Positions 18,439-28,201 of a stretch of 64,000 nt of DNA are shown in pieces. The notes below the pieces were generated by a model. It made no database searches and had not been told where the DNA came from. It worked only from the letters and a program-made list of their open reading frames with translations. The stretch spans positions 20,700-84,699 of the forward strand of contig JAGNLM010000010.1 in NCBI GenBank assembly GCA_017999615.1. Direction: 5' to 3'. Positions within the stretch are counted from its first letter, which is position 1, and each line of letters opens with the position of its first letter. The DNA is from Gammaproteobacteria bacterium (lineage in GTDB: Bacteria; Pseudomonadota; Gammaproteobacteria; JAABTG01). Both the position numbers and the translations under genes were made by a program.

Positions 18439-18867
18439 TCAGAGGCGCATCGCCTCTTCCTGGCTGAGGAAGCGCAGGCCCTGCCCGTCCAGCGCGGCAC
18501 GCGCCTGCTGGGGGTCCCGCACCTCGATCAGCAGGATCGCCCGGTTGTTCGCCACCAGGCCCGAAGAGTTCTGCACATTGACCTGCTGGCGCGTCAGGGT
18601 CTGGGCGAGCTCGTGGAAGGCCCCCGGTTTGTCCTCGATCTCGACGGCCAGCACCTCCACGAGCGAGGCGGTGAAGCCCGCCTCCTTCAGCGCCGTGAAT
18701 CCCCGATCGCACTGGTCGACCAGGAACTTGATCACGCCGAAGGACTCGGAGGTCGAGATCGTCATCCAGCGGATGTTGACGCCCGCGTCGGCGAGGACCT
18801 TCGTCACCCGAGCCATCTGTCCCAGCTTGTTCTCCGCGAACACGGCGAGGAGTTTGACCGCGCTCAT
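18439..18867 (-). CDS. Double ACT-domain protein, second paaK-linked copy
   Basis: A 142-residue protein with two ACT domains (about 4-70: 'LLAVFAENKLGQMARVTKVLADAGVNIRWMTIS'; 72-140: 'VLAVEIEDKPGAFHELAQTLTRQQVNVQNSSGLV'). The architecture matches 12035-12475 but the sequence is clearly diverged: NKLG and DKPG replace the RPG turns. It starts 17 bp after the paaK stop as the last gene of the leftward cluster. It is probably a small-molecule sensor for the adjacent ligase or transporter; the ligand is unknown. Confidence 0.9.
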   Translation of the reverse strand: MSAVKLLAVFAENKLGQMARVTKVLADAGVNIRWMTISTSESFGVIKFLVDQCDRGFTALKEAGFTASLVEVLAVEIEDKPGAFHELAQTLTRQQVNVQNSSGLVANNRAILLIEVRDPQQARAALDGQGLRFLSQEEAMRL

Positions 18868-18884
18868 GACATGGGCACCCGTTC

Positions 18885-20177
18885 CTAGAGTTTTCGGTTG
18901 TCGACGACGCGCTTGGCCTTGCCCTCGCTCACCGGCAAGGATCCGGGCGCTACCAGCTCGATCTTGGGCCTCACCATGATCTCGGCGCGCAGCTTCTCGC
19001 CGATCTGGTCCTGCAGCCTCACCAGATGCTCGAGCTGCCCGTCGAAGGTGGCGCCCGACAGCTCCACCTGGACGATCATCTCGTCGAGTCCTTCCAGCCG
19101 GATCAGATAATTCCGGCCGACTTCGGGGAAGCGCATGAGAACCCGCTCCACCTGCTGCGGATAGACGTTCGCGCCCCGGATGATCAACATGTCGTCGGAG
19201 CGTCCGGTGATGCGCCGGATGCGGGCGTGGGTGCGGCCGCACGCGCACGGCGTCCGATCGATGGAGGTGATGTCCCGAGTGCGGTAGCGCAGGATGGGCA
19301 TCGCCTCGCGCGCGAGCGAGGTGAGGACCATCTCCCCGGTCTCCCCATCGGGCAGGGGCTCGCCCGTCTTGGGGTCGATCACCTCCACCAGATAGTTGTC
19401 CTCCCAGATGTGCATGCCGTCGCGCTCGGAGCACTCGAAGGCCACCCCCGGGCCGTTCATCTCGGAAAGGCCGTAGGAGTTGAACACCGTGATCCCGAGG
19501 GCCTCCTCGATCTTCTGGCGGGTCTCCTCCGTGTAGGGCTCGGCGCCGATGAGCCCGGTGCGCAAGCGCAGGTCCTTGCGCGGGTCGATCCCCTTGCGCT
19601 CGAGGAAATCCGCGAAGTAGAGCGCGTAGCTCGGGGTGGTGTGGATGACGGTGCTGCCGAAATCCTGCATCAACATCAACTGGCGCTCGGAGTTGCCGGG
19701 CCCCGCCGGGATGACGAGCAGCCCCACCTTCTCCGCGCCGTAGTGCATGACCAGGGCCCCGGTGAAGAGGCCGTAGGTCATCATGTTCTGCAGCACGTCG
19801 TGCTGGGACGCCCCCGTCATGACCAGGCAGCGGGCGGTCAGCTCCGCTGCCTGATCCACGTCCTTGCGAGAGAAGAAGAGCGCCTTCGGCTTGCCGGTGG
19901 TGCCGCTCGAGGTGTGCAGGCGCACGACCTGTTCGGGTCCCTTGACCAGCAGCCCGGCGGGGTAGTTCGCGCGCAGGTCGGCGTTCGTCGTGAACGGCAA
20001 GCGCCGCAGGTCTGCGAGCGTCCTGACGGAGGCGGGATCGAGCCCCATCTCCCGGAACCGGGCCTGATAGAAGGGGACGTGCTCACCCACCCGCCGCACG
20101 GTGCGGAGCAGGCGGGCGAGCTGCAACGCCTCCAGCTCGGGCCTCGGTAACGTCTCGACTTCCCGATCCCAGAACAT
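18885..20177 (-). CDS. paaK: Phenylacetate (arylacetate)-CoA ligase, second copy
   Basis: A 430-residue PaaK-family AMP-forming ligase. Landmarks are 'LHTSSGTTGKPKALFFSR', 'NSYGLSEMNGPGVAFEC', 'GEMVLTSL...MPILRYRTRDI', 'CACGRTHARIRRITGRSDDMLIIRGANVYPQQVE' and the C-terminal 'SEGKAKRVVDN'. It shares all functional motifs with the copy at 10630-11964 but is shorter at the N-terminus ('MFWDREVETLPRPELEALQL'), the commoner PaaK form. A GAAGGAGA lies 7 nt before the ATG. It is encoded 10 bp after a porin gene and downstream of a Na+ symporter, suggesting activation of an imported aryl acid. Confidence 0.94.
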   Translation of the reverse strand: MFWDREVETLPRPELEALQLARLLRTVRRVGEHVPFYQARFREMGLDPASVRTLADLRRLPFTTNADLRANYPAGLLVKGPEQVVRLHTSSGTTGKPKALFFSRKDVDQAAELTARCLVMTGASQHDVLQNMMTYGLFTGALVMHYGAEKVGLLVIPAGPGNSERQLMLMQDFGSTVIHTTPSYALYFADFLERKGIDPRKDLRLRTGLIGAEPYTEETRQKIEEALGITVFNSYGLSEMNGPGVAFECSERDGMHIWEDNYLVEVIDPKTGEPLPDGETGEMVLTSLAREAMPILRYRTRDITSIDRTPCACGRTHARIRRITGRSDDMLIIRGANVYPQQVERVLMRFPEVGRNYLIRLEGLDEMIVQVELSGATFDGQLEHLVRLQDQIGEKLRAEIMVRPKIELVAPGSLPVSEGKAKRVVDNRKL

Positions 20178-20187
20178 GCGATCTCCT

Positions 20188-21606
20188 TCAGAAGGCGTAC
20201 ATCAACTCCCAACGCGCGAAGACGGCGTTGTGGGGGAGGTCGTCGTAGTAGTTGCCGGGGTTCAGCCACTCGAGGAGCAGGTGCCCGGTCAGCCGATCGC
20301 TGCCGGTGAGGAGCTTCTCGCCCAGCTTGAACTTGTTCCACCAGGTGAACAGGAGCCCGCGATTGTGGCCGCCGCCCGCGCCGTCGTCCACCGGGGCCTT
20401 CATGTAACCCGCCATGAGCTCGGCCTTGTACCAGGGGGCGGGTGAGAGCTCCAGGTCCACGTGGGGCATGCTCATGTTCGACCAGCGCCCGGCGCCGTCC
20501 CGGTCGAAGGCAAACACATACAGCTCGCTGTACTGCGGCCAGCGGGCGAACACCGGGTTCCAGCCCTCGTCCTTGTTGCTGCTGCCCTGCTTGTCGCCGC
20601 TCAGGTAGTACCAGCCGACGCCGAGCCTCGGCTTCATCGACTCCAGGACCGGGGGCGACCACCTCAGGACGGCATCGACCATCCCGCCCTCCACGTCGGC
20701 GGAGCCGCGCTCACCCCACTGGTAGGCGAGCTCCACGTTGGCGCTCAGACTGTCGCTGAACTTCGGCATCAGGCGCACGCCCACGGTGTTCAGGTCCAGC
20801 TCGGGGTACACCCAGTTCCCCGCCCTGTAGCGGCCCGCGAACGGGTATTGGGAGTTGTCCTCCCACTCCGACTCTTCCTTGTAGAGGTAGTAGGCCTCGA
20901 AGGGGAGCTCTTTGTAGCTGTTGCTCTTCCAGTAGATCCCCGCGGCCTTTTCCTCCATCTCCTCGAGTTCCGTCGGGTCGTAGCCGGAGAGGTAGCGGTC
21001 GTTCTTCGGCTTGTGCAGCGCCAGGTTGTTCTCCGGCGAGTTGGAGATGAGCAGCAGGTCGACGGTGTTGTCCGGAATGCCCCGGTAGGTCAGCTTCAAC
21101 GCGTCGAAGTAGATCGTGCGCGACCCGTCCAGCGGGGTGCCGTCCAAAAGCACGCGACCGTTGCCGTAGATGAGGTCCTGGCGTCCGGCGCGGACGTCCA
21201 GCGTGTCGTTGAAGAGCCCCTTCAGGTCCAGGTAGAGGTTGTCGACGACCAGCTCGTCCGGATAGGTGTAACCGGCCTGTCGGCCCTCGTAATCGGGCTC
21301 CCAGAACTTGCGGAACTCGTTGGTGAGCCTGCCGTAGATCCGGGCCTCGCGGCTCAGGTCGGCCTGGGCCCAGACCCTCGGGCGCACCCGAAGGTAGTTG
21401 TTCTCTCCGGAGGGGTTCTCGCTACCGACGACGCGGGCGTAGCCCCCGGGCCGGTAGGGGATGTGTTCGAAGTACTCCTGGCGAACCCGCAGGTCTGCGC
21501 CTGCCTTGAAGGACGGATAGCTCACCTCCGTCTTGCTTCCCTGCGCCCACACCCCCGTGGCTGCCAGCGCCGCCGCGACCGCTACCGCCATTGACCTGAG
21601 CGTCAT
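20188..21606 (-). CDS. Alginate-export-family outer-membrane porin
   Basis: A 472-residue outer-membrane beta-barrel with a signal peptide (MTLRSMAVAVAAALAATGVWA, cleaved before QGS). The mature protein has alternating strands rich in Tyr/Trp, for example 'GADLRVRQEYFEHIPY', 'RVRPRVWAQADLSREARIYGRLTNEFRKF', 'LDVRAGRQDLIYGNGRVLLDG'. It ends in 'FARWELMYAF', the terminal-Phe signal for outer-membrane assembly. It matches the Alginate_exp type (AlgE-like) seen in many substrate-specific porins. Because it sits between a symporter accessory gene and paaK, an aryl-acid channel is a better guess than alginate export. Confidence 0.85.
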   Translation of the reverse strand: MTLRSMAVAVAAALAATGVWAQGSKTEVSYPSFKAGADLRVRQEYFEHIPYRPGGYARVVGSENPSGENNYLRVRPRVWAQADLSREARIYGRLTNEFRKFWEPDYEGRQAGYTYPDELVVDNLYLDLKGLFNDTLDVRAGRQDLIYGNGRVLLDGTPLDGSRTIYFDALKLTYRGIPDNTVDLLLISNSPENNLALHKPKNDRYLSGYDPTELEEMEEKAAGIYWKSNSYKELPFEAYYLYKEESEWEDNSQYPFAGRYRAGNWVYPELDLNTVGVRLMPKFSDSLSANVELAYQWGERGSADVEGGMVDAVLRWSPPVLESMKPRLGVGWYYLSGDKQGSSNKDEGWNPVFARWPQYSELYVFAFDRDGAGRWSNMSMPHVDLELSPAPWYKAELMAGYMKAPVDDGAGGGHNRGLLFTWWNKFKLGEKLLTGSDRLTGHLLLEWLNPGNYYDDLPHNAVFARWELMYAF

Positions 21607-21643
21607 CTTCTTCCCCCCGAACGCGGCTCACCCGCCGCGCGTG

Positions 21644-21817
21644 TCAGAGTGTCGACTCGATGTCTTCCTTCTCCTCGCGTGCCCAACGCACGTCTTCTTC
21701 CTGCCCTGGCTCGTCGCCACGGTTCCAGTTGACGACACCGTACCCCAGGCACAACACCGCGCTGGCAATGGAGAGCCAGTACGCCGCTGCCACCCAGGGA
21801 TCCGCCAGTCCCAGCAT
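21644..21817 (-). CDS. Symporter small accessory protein
   Basis: A 57-residue protein starting MLGLADPWVAAAYWLSIASA. It has one membrane helix (about residues 8-29), then 'NWNRGD' and an acidic/basic tail ('EEDVRWAREEKEDIESTL'). This closely matches the small protein that accompanies many sodium/solute symporters. It has GGGAG 7 nt upstream; a second in-frame ATG immediately upstream (21820) is possible. It precedes the porin by 37 bp. Its likely partner, the symporter at 22564-24477, is unusually separated from it by a cyclophilin gene and 198 bp. Confidence 0.85.
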   Translation of the reverse strand: MLGLADPWVAAAYWLSIASAVLCLGYGVVNWNRGDEPGQEEDVRWAREEKEDIESTL

Positions 21818-22002
21818 CATGCCGCTCCCCCGCTCCCGCTCACCCGTCCGCCGCCATACGCCGGTCGCTCAGGTCTTTTCTCACCTGGCGCAGGCAGGGA
21901 CCACGCGCCGCAGGCGCGGGGTTGGGGTCCATGATCGAGGGGCGCGCACGCATACCCGACGGAGCGTATCGCCTGCGGAACGCCAGGACATAGACCCACG
22001 TC

Positions 22003-22020
22003 AATAAGTCGCGACTTATT
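22003..22020. promoter_or_regulatory. Perfect 18-bp palindrome, candidate operator
   Basis: AATAAGTCGCGACTTATT is a perfect inverted repeat without a loop. It is AT-richer than its surroundings and overlaps the cyclophilin stop codon. On the minus strand it runs into TTGACG (22004-21999), a good -35 box, though no convincing -10 follows. It looks like a repressor site for the accessory-porin-paaK-ACT part of the cluster; the regulator is unknown. Confidence 0.5.
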
Positions 22021-22567
22021 CACCCGCGCCCCGGGTCCCCACCAGACGGGCGCGCACGACCCGGTCGGGATTCTCGACGGCGCCGTTGCGCGCCTTGTCG
22101 CCCTTCTTGAGGGCGTCGACGTGCTCCATGCCCGTCACGACCCGCCCCCAGTACGTGTACTGGCCGTCGAGCCAGGGCGAGGGCCCGAGGCAGATGAAGA
22201 ACTGGGAATCCGCGCTGTCGGGGTCGCGCGAGCGCGCCATGCCCACACTCCCCCGCACGAAGGACTCCTGGGAGAACTCGGCCACGAGCTTCGTCCCCGA
22301 GCCGCCGGTCCCGTTCCCCTTCGGGTCCCCGGTCTGCGCCATGAAGCCCGCGATGACCCGATGGAAGGTCAGGCCGTCGTAGAACTTCTGGCCCACCAGC
22401 TCGCGGATCCGCGCCACGTGTTTCGGCGCGAGGTCGGGCCGCATCTCGATGACCACCGGGCCGGAGGCCAGTTCGAGGACCAGGGTGTCCGCCGGCCCGG
22501 CGGCGAGGGTCGGCGCGCCCAGAAGGGCCGCCGCCAAGCCAAGAACGTAACGCCAGCTCGTTTTCAT
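22016..22567 (-). CDS. Peptidyl-prolyl cis-trans isomerase, cyclophilin type, exported
   Basis: A 183-residue cyclophilin with a signal peptide (MKTSWRYVLGLAAALLGAPTLAA). The catalytic fold shows 'PVVIEMRPDLAPKHVARIRELVGQKFYDGLTFHRVIAGFMAQTGDPKGNGTGGSG', 'SVGMARSRDPDSADSQFFICLG' and 'YTYWGRVVTGMEHVDAL'. The FHRV arginine and FMAQTGDP motif are intact; the drug-site Trp is replaced by 'WLDGQYTYWG', as in other bacterial periplasmic PpiA-type enzymes. Its ATG overlaps the symporter stop (ATGA), implying co-translation. It probably assists folding of exported proteins, perhaps the porin encoded downstream; that link is inference. Confidence 0.92.
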   Translation of the reverse strand: MKTSWRYVLGLAAALLGAPTLAAGPADTLVLELASGPVVIEMRPDLAPKHVARIRELVGQKFYDGLTFHRVIAGFMAQTGDPKGNGTGGSGTKLVAEFSQESFVRGSVGMARSRDPDSADSQFFICLGPSPWLDGQYTYWGRVVTGMEHVDALKKGDKARNGAVENPDRVVRARLVGTRGAGE

Positions 22568-24477
22568 CGTCCGGATGCTCCTGAATCGGGCCTTGGCCCA
22601 CCGAAGACGTAATGCACGTAGGCCGGGTCCATCGGGCGCGACACCCGGGCGACCACGACCGCCGTGAGGAAGGAGAGAGGCAGCGCGACCACCACCGGGT
22701 CCACCACGGTCCAGGTGAGGCTCCAGTGCGCGGGGACGATGTGCGGGGTGCCGACGAGGGCCTCGCTGATGCCGAGGCCGGCCGCCGTCCGCCCGTGCAC
22801 GAAGACGAGCCAGAAGAGCGAGGTCACGAAGCCCACCAGCATCGACGCCACGGCCGCGGCGGGCGTCATCCGGCGCCAGAAGACGCCGAGCACGAAGGAT
22901 GGCAGGAAGGTCGTCGCGCACAGCCCGAAGAAGATGGCCGTCGCCACCGCGATGATGTTCCCGCGCAGGGTCTGCGCCAGCACCACGGCGACTACGATCC
23001 CCAGGATGACCCCGAGACGCGTCACGAGCACCGATCGCTCGTGGGAGACCCTGCCGATCCGCTCAAAGACATCCCGGCCGATGGCCGTGCCGATGGTGTG
23101 GAACTGGCTCGACAGGGTGCTCATGGCCGCCGCCATCAGGGTCAGCACGAAGACCACCGTGAACCAGCGCGGCATGGCCTCGCGCACGAAGCGCGGGATG
23201 ACGGCGTCGGTATTGCCCTGCAGCGTGGTGCCGAGCGTCACCGTTCGCTCGATGGCCACCAGTCCCGGGCGGATCTCGTCGGGGCCGCCCGCCGTCCCGC
23301 GCCGGATCTCCAGGTTGGGAGTCCACATCACGTACTCGAGGGCGGTCCCCTCGGTCGCCGACCACTCCTGGTATGCGACGAAGCGCACCGCGCGATTCTT
23401 CGCCTCGGCGGGCGCGTCCGGCGTCACCAGCACGAGCTTGCCCTTGCGGTCCGCGCCGGGGTCCATCCAGACCTGGTCGTCCACCACGCGCGCCAGCACC
23501 GACTCGTGCTTCGCGTAGTAGACATTGGTGAGCGCGCCCACCACGTAGGCGACGCCCACCATGAAGAGGATGAAGACCCCGCCTGCCCCGACCGCGCGGT
23601 TGAGCGCCTGGCGGGACTTGACGGTCATGAAGCGCACGATGAGCTGGGGCTGGGCGAGGACCCCGATACCCACACCGAGCGTGATGGTGGAGACCATCAG
23701 CCACCACAGGTGGTACCGCAGGGCGGCGGGCGGCGCCTCGCCCGCGGCCGCGAATCCGAATGCCGGCATCGCGGTCCAGCCCTGGGACCCGATCGCCCGC
23801 AGGAACCCCGGGACCCGGTCCTGCATCGCGGTCAACTGCTCGTGGGCCGACACCACCCCGCCGAGCTGCTCGTACGTGACGACGAGCAGCACCAGCATGC
23901 CGACGAACATGATGCCCCCCTGCAGCGCATCCGTCAGCATGACCCCCTTCAAGCCCCCGGCGATCACGTAGGCGGCGACCAGCACGGAGAAGACGATGAG
24001 GGCCACGTCGTAGGAGGTGTGGAAGGTCGGTGCGAACGCCTCGGCCCCACCCACGATCACCGCCGTCGCGTAGAGGGGCATGAAGAAGAAGATCACGAAC
24101 GCGCTGAACAGGTGAATGAACGGCGAGTCGTACCGCTTGCCCATCAACTCCGGAAAGGTGTGCGCGTCCAGGTGGTGGCCCATGCGCCGCACGGGGTCCC
24201 CGAGAACCACGAAGGCGATGAAGATGCCCACGAAGATGTTCAGGAACACGAGCCACAGGAGCCCCATCCCGAAGTTCGCGGCAACGCCCCCGAACCCCAC
24301 GATCGCCGAGGTGCTGATGAACGTCGCCCCGTAGGACAGGGCCATGACGATGGGGTTGGCGTTGCGCCCGGCGACGAGGTAGTCCGCGGCGGTGCGGGTC
24401 TGCCGGTACCCGAGGTAGCCGAGGTAGCCCGTGGCCAGCAGGTAGACCATCACCATCAGGATCGCAACCAGGTCCAT
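22564..24477 (-). CDS. Sodium:solute symporter (SSS family)
   Basis: A 637-residue inner-membrane transporter of the SSS/LeuT fold with about 13 helices. Signature stretches are 'DYLVAGRNANPIVMALSYGATFISTSAIVGFGGVAANFGMG', 'YVIAGGLKGVMLTDALQGGIMFVGM' and 'LTLMAAAMSTLSSQFHTIGTAIGRDVFER' (the Na+-site region). A hydrophilic insertion of about 90 residues (roughly 325-415, starting 'YYAKHESVLARVVDDQVWMDPG') lies between two helices and should face the periplasm; it makes the protein longer than typical members (about 500). Substrate is not known; the paaK/porin context suggests an aryl acid. It heads the leftward cluster and is divergent from paaI. Confidence 0.92.
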   Translation of the reverse strand: MDLVAILMVMVYLLATGYLGYLGYRQTRTAADYLVAGRNANPIVMALSYGATFISTSAIVGFGGVAANFGMGLLWLVFLNIFVGIFIAFVVLGDPVRRMGHHLDAHTFPELMGKRYDSPFIHLFSAFVIFFFMPLYATAVIVGGAEAFAPTFHTSYDVALIVFSVLVAAYVIAGGLKGVMLTDALQGGIMFVGMLVLLVVTYEQLGGVVSAHEQLTAMQDRVPGFLRAIGSQGWTAMPAFGFAAAGEAPPAALRYHLWWLMVSTITLGVGIGVLAQPQLIVRFMTVKSRQALNRAVGAGGVFILFMVGVAYVVGALTNVYYAKHESVLARVVDDQVWMDPGADRKGKLVLVTPDAPAEAKNRAVRFVAYQEWSATEGTALEYVMWTPNLEIRRGTAGGPDEIRPGLVAIERTVTLGTTLQGNTDAVIPRFVREAMPRWFTVVFVLTLMAAAMSTLSSQFHTIGTAIGRDVFERIGRVSHERSVLVTRLGVILGIVVAVVLAQTLRGNIIAVATAIFFGLCATTFLPSFVLGVFWRRMTPAAAVASMLVGFVTSLFWLVFVHGRTAAGLGISEALVGTPHIVPAHWSLTWTVVDPVVVALPLSFLTAVVVARVSRPMDPAYVHYVFGGPRPDSGASGR

Positions 24478-24638
24478 GCTCCCGTCCCCCCTGTCCTGCT
24501 CGCAAAGCCGGTGAGACTACCCTCCGCGCCCGACACGGACACCGACCTCGATCAACAAAGTCGGGAGACCGCAACGGGACAGCGGGCGCGAGTACACTTG
24601 CGGTGCTGACCTCCATCACGGCCCCGGGGAAGAGAACC

Positions 24639-25109
24639 ATGACCACCCATCACCCGCAAGAAGGCACCGGGCATCCGGCCACCGATCCCGCCGAACGCGC
24701 CCGGGTCGTCACCGAATTCTTCGCACGGGACCGCTTCGCGCGGCACAGCGGCATCGAGCTCCTCGAGGTCTCGGAGGGCTTCGCCCGGGCGAAGATGCCG
24801 CTGGCACCGTTTCACCACAATGGGATCGGGACCGTCCACGGAGGCGCGCTCTTCACGCTGGCCGACCTCGCCTTCGCCGCGGCGTCGAACTCCCACGGCA
24901 CGGTCGCGGTGGCGGTGAGTGCCACCCTCTCCATCGTGAAGGCGACCCGCGAGGGGACACTCTGGGCCGAGGCGCGCGAGGTCGCGCGCAGCCGCAAGAT
25001 CGGGACCTACACCGTGGAACTGAAGGACGACGCAGGGGACCTCGTGGCCGTCTTCCAGGGCACCGTCTACCGCAAGTCGGAGTCCCTGCTCCCCCAGGGG
25101 CTGACCTAG
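24639..25109 (+). CDS. paaI: PaaI-type hotdog thioesterase
   Basis: A 156-residue single-hotdog acyl-CoA thioesterase. It has the PaaI signature 'HHNGIGTVHGGALFTLADLAFAAASN' (catalytic Asn/His/Asp region) and 'VSATLSIVKATREGTLWAEAREVARSRKIGTYTVELKDDAGDLVAVFQGTVYRK'. PaaI proteins hydrolyse hydroxyphenylacetyl-CoA and related aryl-CoAs, releasing CoA trapped in dead-end thioesters. Here it is divergently transcribed from the symporter-paaK cluster, so it may act as a safety valve for arylacetyl-CoA. The ATG at 24639 has GGGGAAGAGA upstream. Confidence 0.9.
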   Translation: MTTHHPQEGTGHPATDPAERARVVTEFFARDRFARHSGIELLEVSEGFARAKMPLAPFHHNGIGTVHGGALFTLADLAFAAASNSHGTVAVAVSATLSIVKATREGTLWAEAREVARSRKIGTYTVELKDDAGDLVAVFQGTVYRKSESLLPQGLT

Positions 25110-25121
25110 GGGCCGCGCCGA

Positions 25122-26344
<1,223 letters not shown>

Positions 26345-26348
<4 letters not shown>

Positions 26349-27049
26349 GCGTCCACCTCGCCGTCGTGGACCACGCGGCCGTCGACGAAGCGCACCAGGC
26401 GCCCCGCGTAGCGGGCGATGTCGGGCTCGTGGGTCACCACCACGAGGGTGATCCCGCGCTCCCGGTTGAGCCGTGTGAAGAGGTCCATGATGTCGCGGCT
26501 GGTCTGACTGTCGAGGTTGCCGGTCGGCTCGTCGGCCAGGATGAGCGAAGGGCTCGCCGCCAGCGCCCGGGCAATCGCCACGCGCTGCTGCTGGCCACCG
26601 GAGAGCTGGTTCGGCAGCGAGTCCCCGTACTCCCCCAGACCGAGCTGTGCCAGGAGCTCCAGGGCACGCTCGCGGCGCTCCGCCCGCCCAACGCCCGCGT
26701 AGAGCAGCGGCAGACCCACGTTCTCCGCCGCGCTCACGCGCTTCAGCAGGTTGAAGCCCTGGAAGACGAACCCGATGAGCCGGTTGCGCAGCCCCGCGAG
26801 CTCGTCCTCCGAGAGGCCGCCCACGTCACGACCCTCGAGGACGTACCGGCCGCTCGTGGGGCTGTCGAGGCCCCCGAGGAGATTCATGAAGGTCGACTTG
26901 CCGGAGCCGGAGGGCCCCATGACGCTCACGTGCTCGCCGGCCTGGATCTGGAGGTCCACGTCGAAGAGGACCGGCGTGCTCCGTCCCCCCGGTACCTCGT
27001 AGGACTTGCAGAGGCGCTCGACCCGGACCAGGGGGCCGGCCGGCATCAC
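26345..27049 (-). CDS. ABC transporter ATP-binding protein (MacB/LolD type)
   Basis: A 234-residue ATPase with Walker A 'GPSGSGKST', signature '[15 protein letters not shown]', Walker B '[13 protein letters not shown]' and switch His in '[13 protein letters not shown]'. The 'GNLDS' form after Walker B is characteristic of the MacB/LolD/FtsE group working with FtsX-type permeases. The ATG (27049) overlaps the macA stop. It energises the permease encoded immediately downstream and, with MacA, should form a mechanotransmission-type exporter. Confidence 0.94.
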
Positions 27050-28191
27050 ATGATCCGGATCCGGAAGCCGGACCCGCCGCTCTCCTGCCTGGGCGCGATG
27101 GCCCGCGTGACGACGGCGTCTCCAGCCTTCAGGGTGCCGTCGACCACCTCGGTGAAGGTGTTGTCGGTGATGCCGGCGCGCACCCGCACGGGCCGCAGGC
27201 TCCCGCGCTCCAGGACGTAGACCGTCGTCCCCTCACCGTTCTGGCGGGCCTCCACGCCCACCCCCCCCGGGGAGACGTCCTCGGGCTTTGGCCGGAAACC
27301 GAGGGCCGCGTTCGGCAACCGGAGGACGTCCCGGCGCTCGGCAATGGGGATGACCACGTGGGCGGTCATGCCGGGCATCAGCCGCCCCTCCCGGTTGTCC
27401 GCCGCGACCACCACGTTGTAGGTGACGACGTTCTGCTGGATGGTGGGGTTCAGCCGGACCTGCCGGATCTGGCCCTGGTAACCCTGACCGGGGAAGGCGT
27501 CCACCGTAAAGCGCACCGGCTGCCCCACGCGCAGGCCGCCCACATCGGCCTCGGCGACGCTGGTGTCGATCTGCATCTCCCGCAGGTCCTGGGCGATGTG
27601 AAAGAGGGTCGGTGTCTGGAAACTGGCCGCCACCGTCTGCCCGATATCCACGTTGCGGGCCACCACCACGCCGGAGATGGGCGAGCGGATCACCGAGTAG
27701 CGCAGATTGGTGCGGTCGTGCTCGAGCTGCGCCTCCGCCAGCTTCACCTCCGCGGCGGCCACGTTCACCCGCTCCTCGGCGGTCTCGAGCTCTGCCCCCG
27801 AGAGGAGCTTCTTCTCGAAGAGGGACTGGTTGCGCCGCAGCGTGCTCCGCGCGAGGGCGAGCGTCGCCTGGGCGTTCTGCAGGGTCGCCTCGCCCTGCTT
27901 GACCTTGGCCGACAGCAGCGAGGGGTCGAGCTCGGCCAGGACCTGCCCCTCGGTGACCTGGTCGTTGTAATCGGCGTAGATCTTCTGGACCGTCCCCGAG
28001 ACCTGGGTCCCCACCTGCACCAGGGTCACCGGACTCAACGTTCCGTTCGCAGTGATCGCCTGGACGACGTCACCCCGGTCGACCGGCTGGGTGCGGTAGC
28101 GCTGCGGGGACGGGGCGTCCTGGCCCCTCCACACGAGCACCCCCACGGTCGCCGCTGCGAGCAGCGCCAAGGAGACCCACCGCCGCGTCAC
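27046..28191 (-). CDS. macA: Periplasmic adaptor of MacA/HlyD type
   Basis: A 381-residue membrane-fusion protein with an N-terminal membrane anchor ('WVSLALLAAATVGVLVW'). Then come a lipoyl half-motif ('VQAITANGTLSPVTLVQVGTQVSGTVQKIYADYNDQVTEGQVLAELDPSLL'), an alpha-hairpin (about 105-175), the second lipoyl half ('RSPISGVVVARNVDIGQTVAA') and beta-barrel domains. The C-terminal 'VRAGITDNTFTEVVDGTLKAGDAVVTRA' is typical of MacA. It links the ATPase/permease pair to an outer-membrane TolC-like channel, not encoded here. The start is a GTG at 28191; it lies 10 bp after ydbL. Confidence 0.9.
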   Translation of the reverse strand: MTRRWVSLALLAAATVGVLVWRGQDAPSPQRYRTQPVDRGDVVQAITANGTLSPVTLVQVGTQVSGTVQKIYADYNDQVTEGQVLAELDPSLLSAKVKQGEATLQNAQATLALARSTLRRNQSLFEKKLLSGAELETAEERVNVAAAEVKLAEAQLEHDRTNLRYSVIRSPISGVVVARNVDIGQTVAASFQTPTLFHIAQDLREMQIDTSVAEADVGGLRVGQPVRFTVDAFPGQGYQGQIRQVRLNPTIQQNVVTYNVVVAADNREGRLMPGMTAHVVIPIAERRDVLRLPNAALGFRPKPEDVSPGGVGVEARQNGEGTTVYVLERGSLRPVRVRAGITDNTFTEVVDGTLKAGDAVVTRAIAPRQESGGSGFRIRIM

Positions 28192-28201
28192 CCCGCCGCC
28201 C

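Noticed and set aside
21817..22023. 68-codon minus-strand frame between the cyclophilin and the accessory protein genes
   Set aside because: It would start at a GTG inside the cyclophilin end, has no good Shine-Dalgarno and encodes no recognisable feature; the region is better explained as regulatory.
22612..24609. 665-codon plus-strand frame opposite the symporter gene
   Set aside because: His/Arg/Glu-rich antisense translation with no domain; the minus strand encodes a clear SSS transporter.
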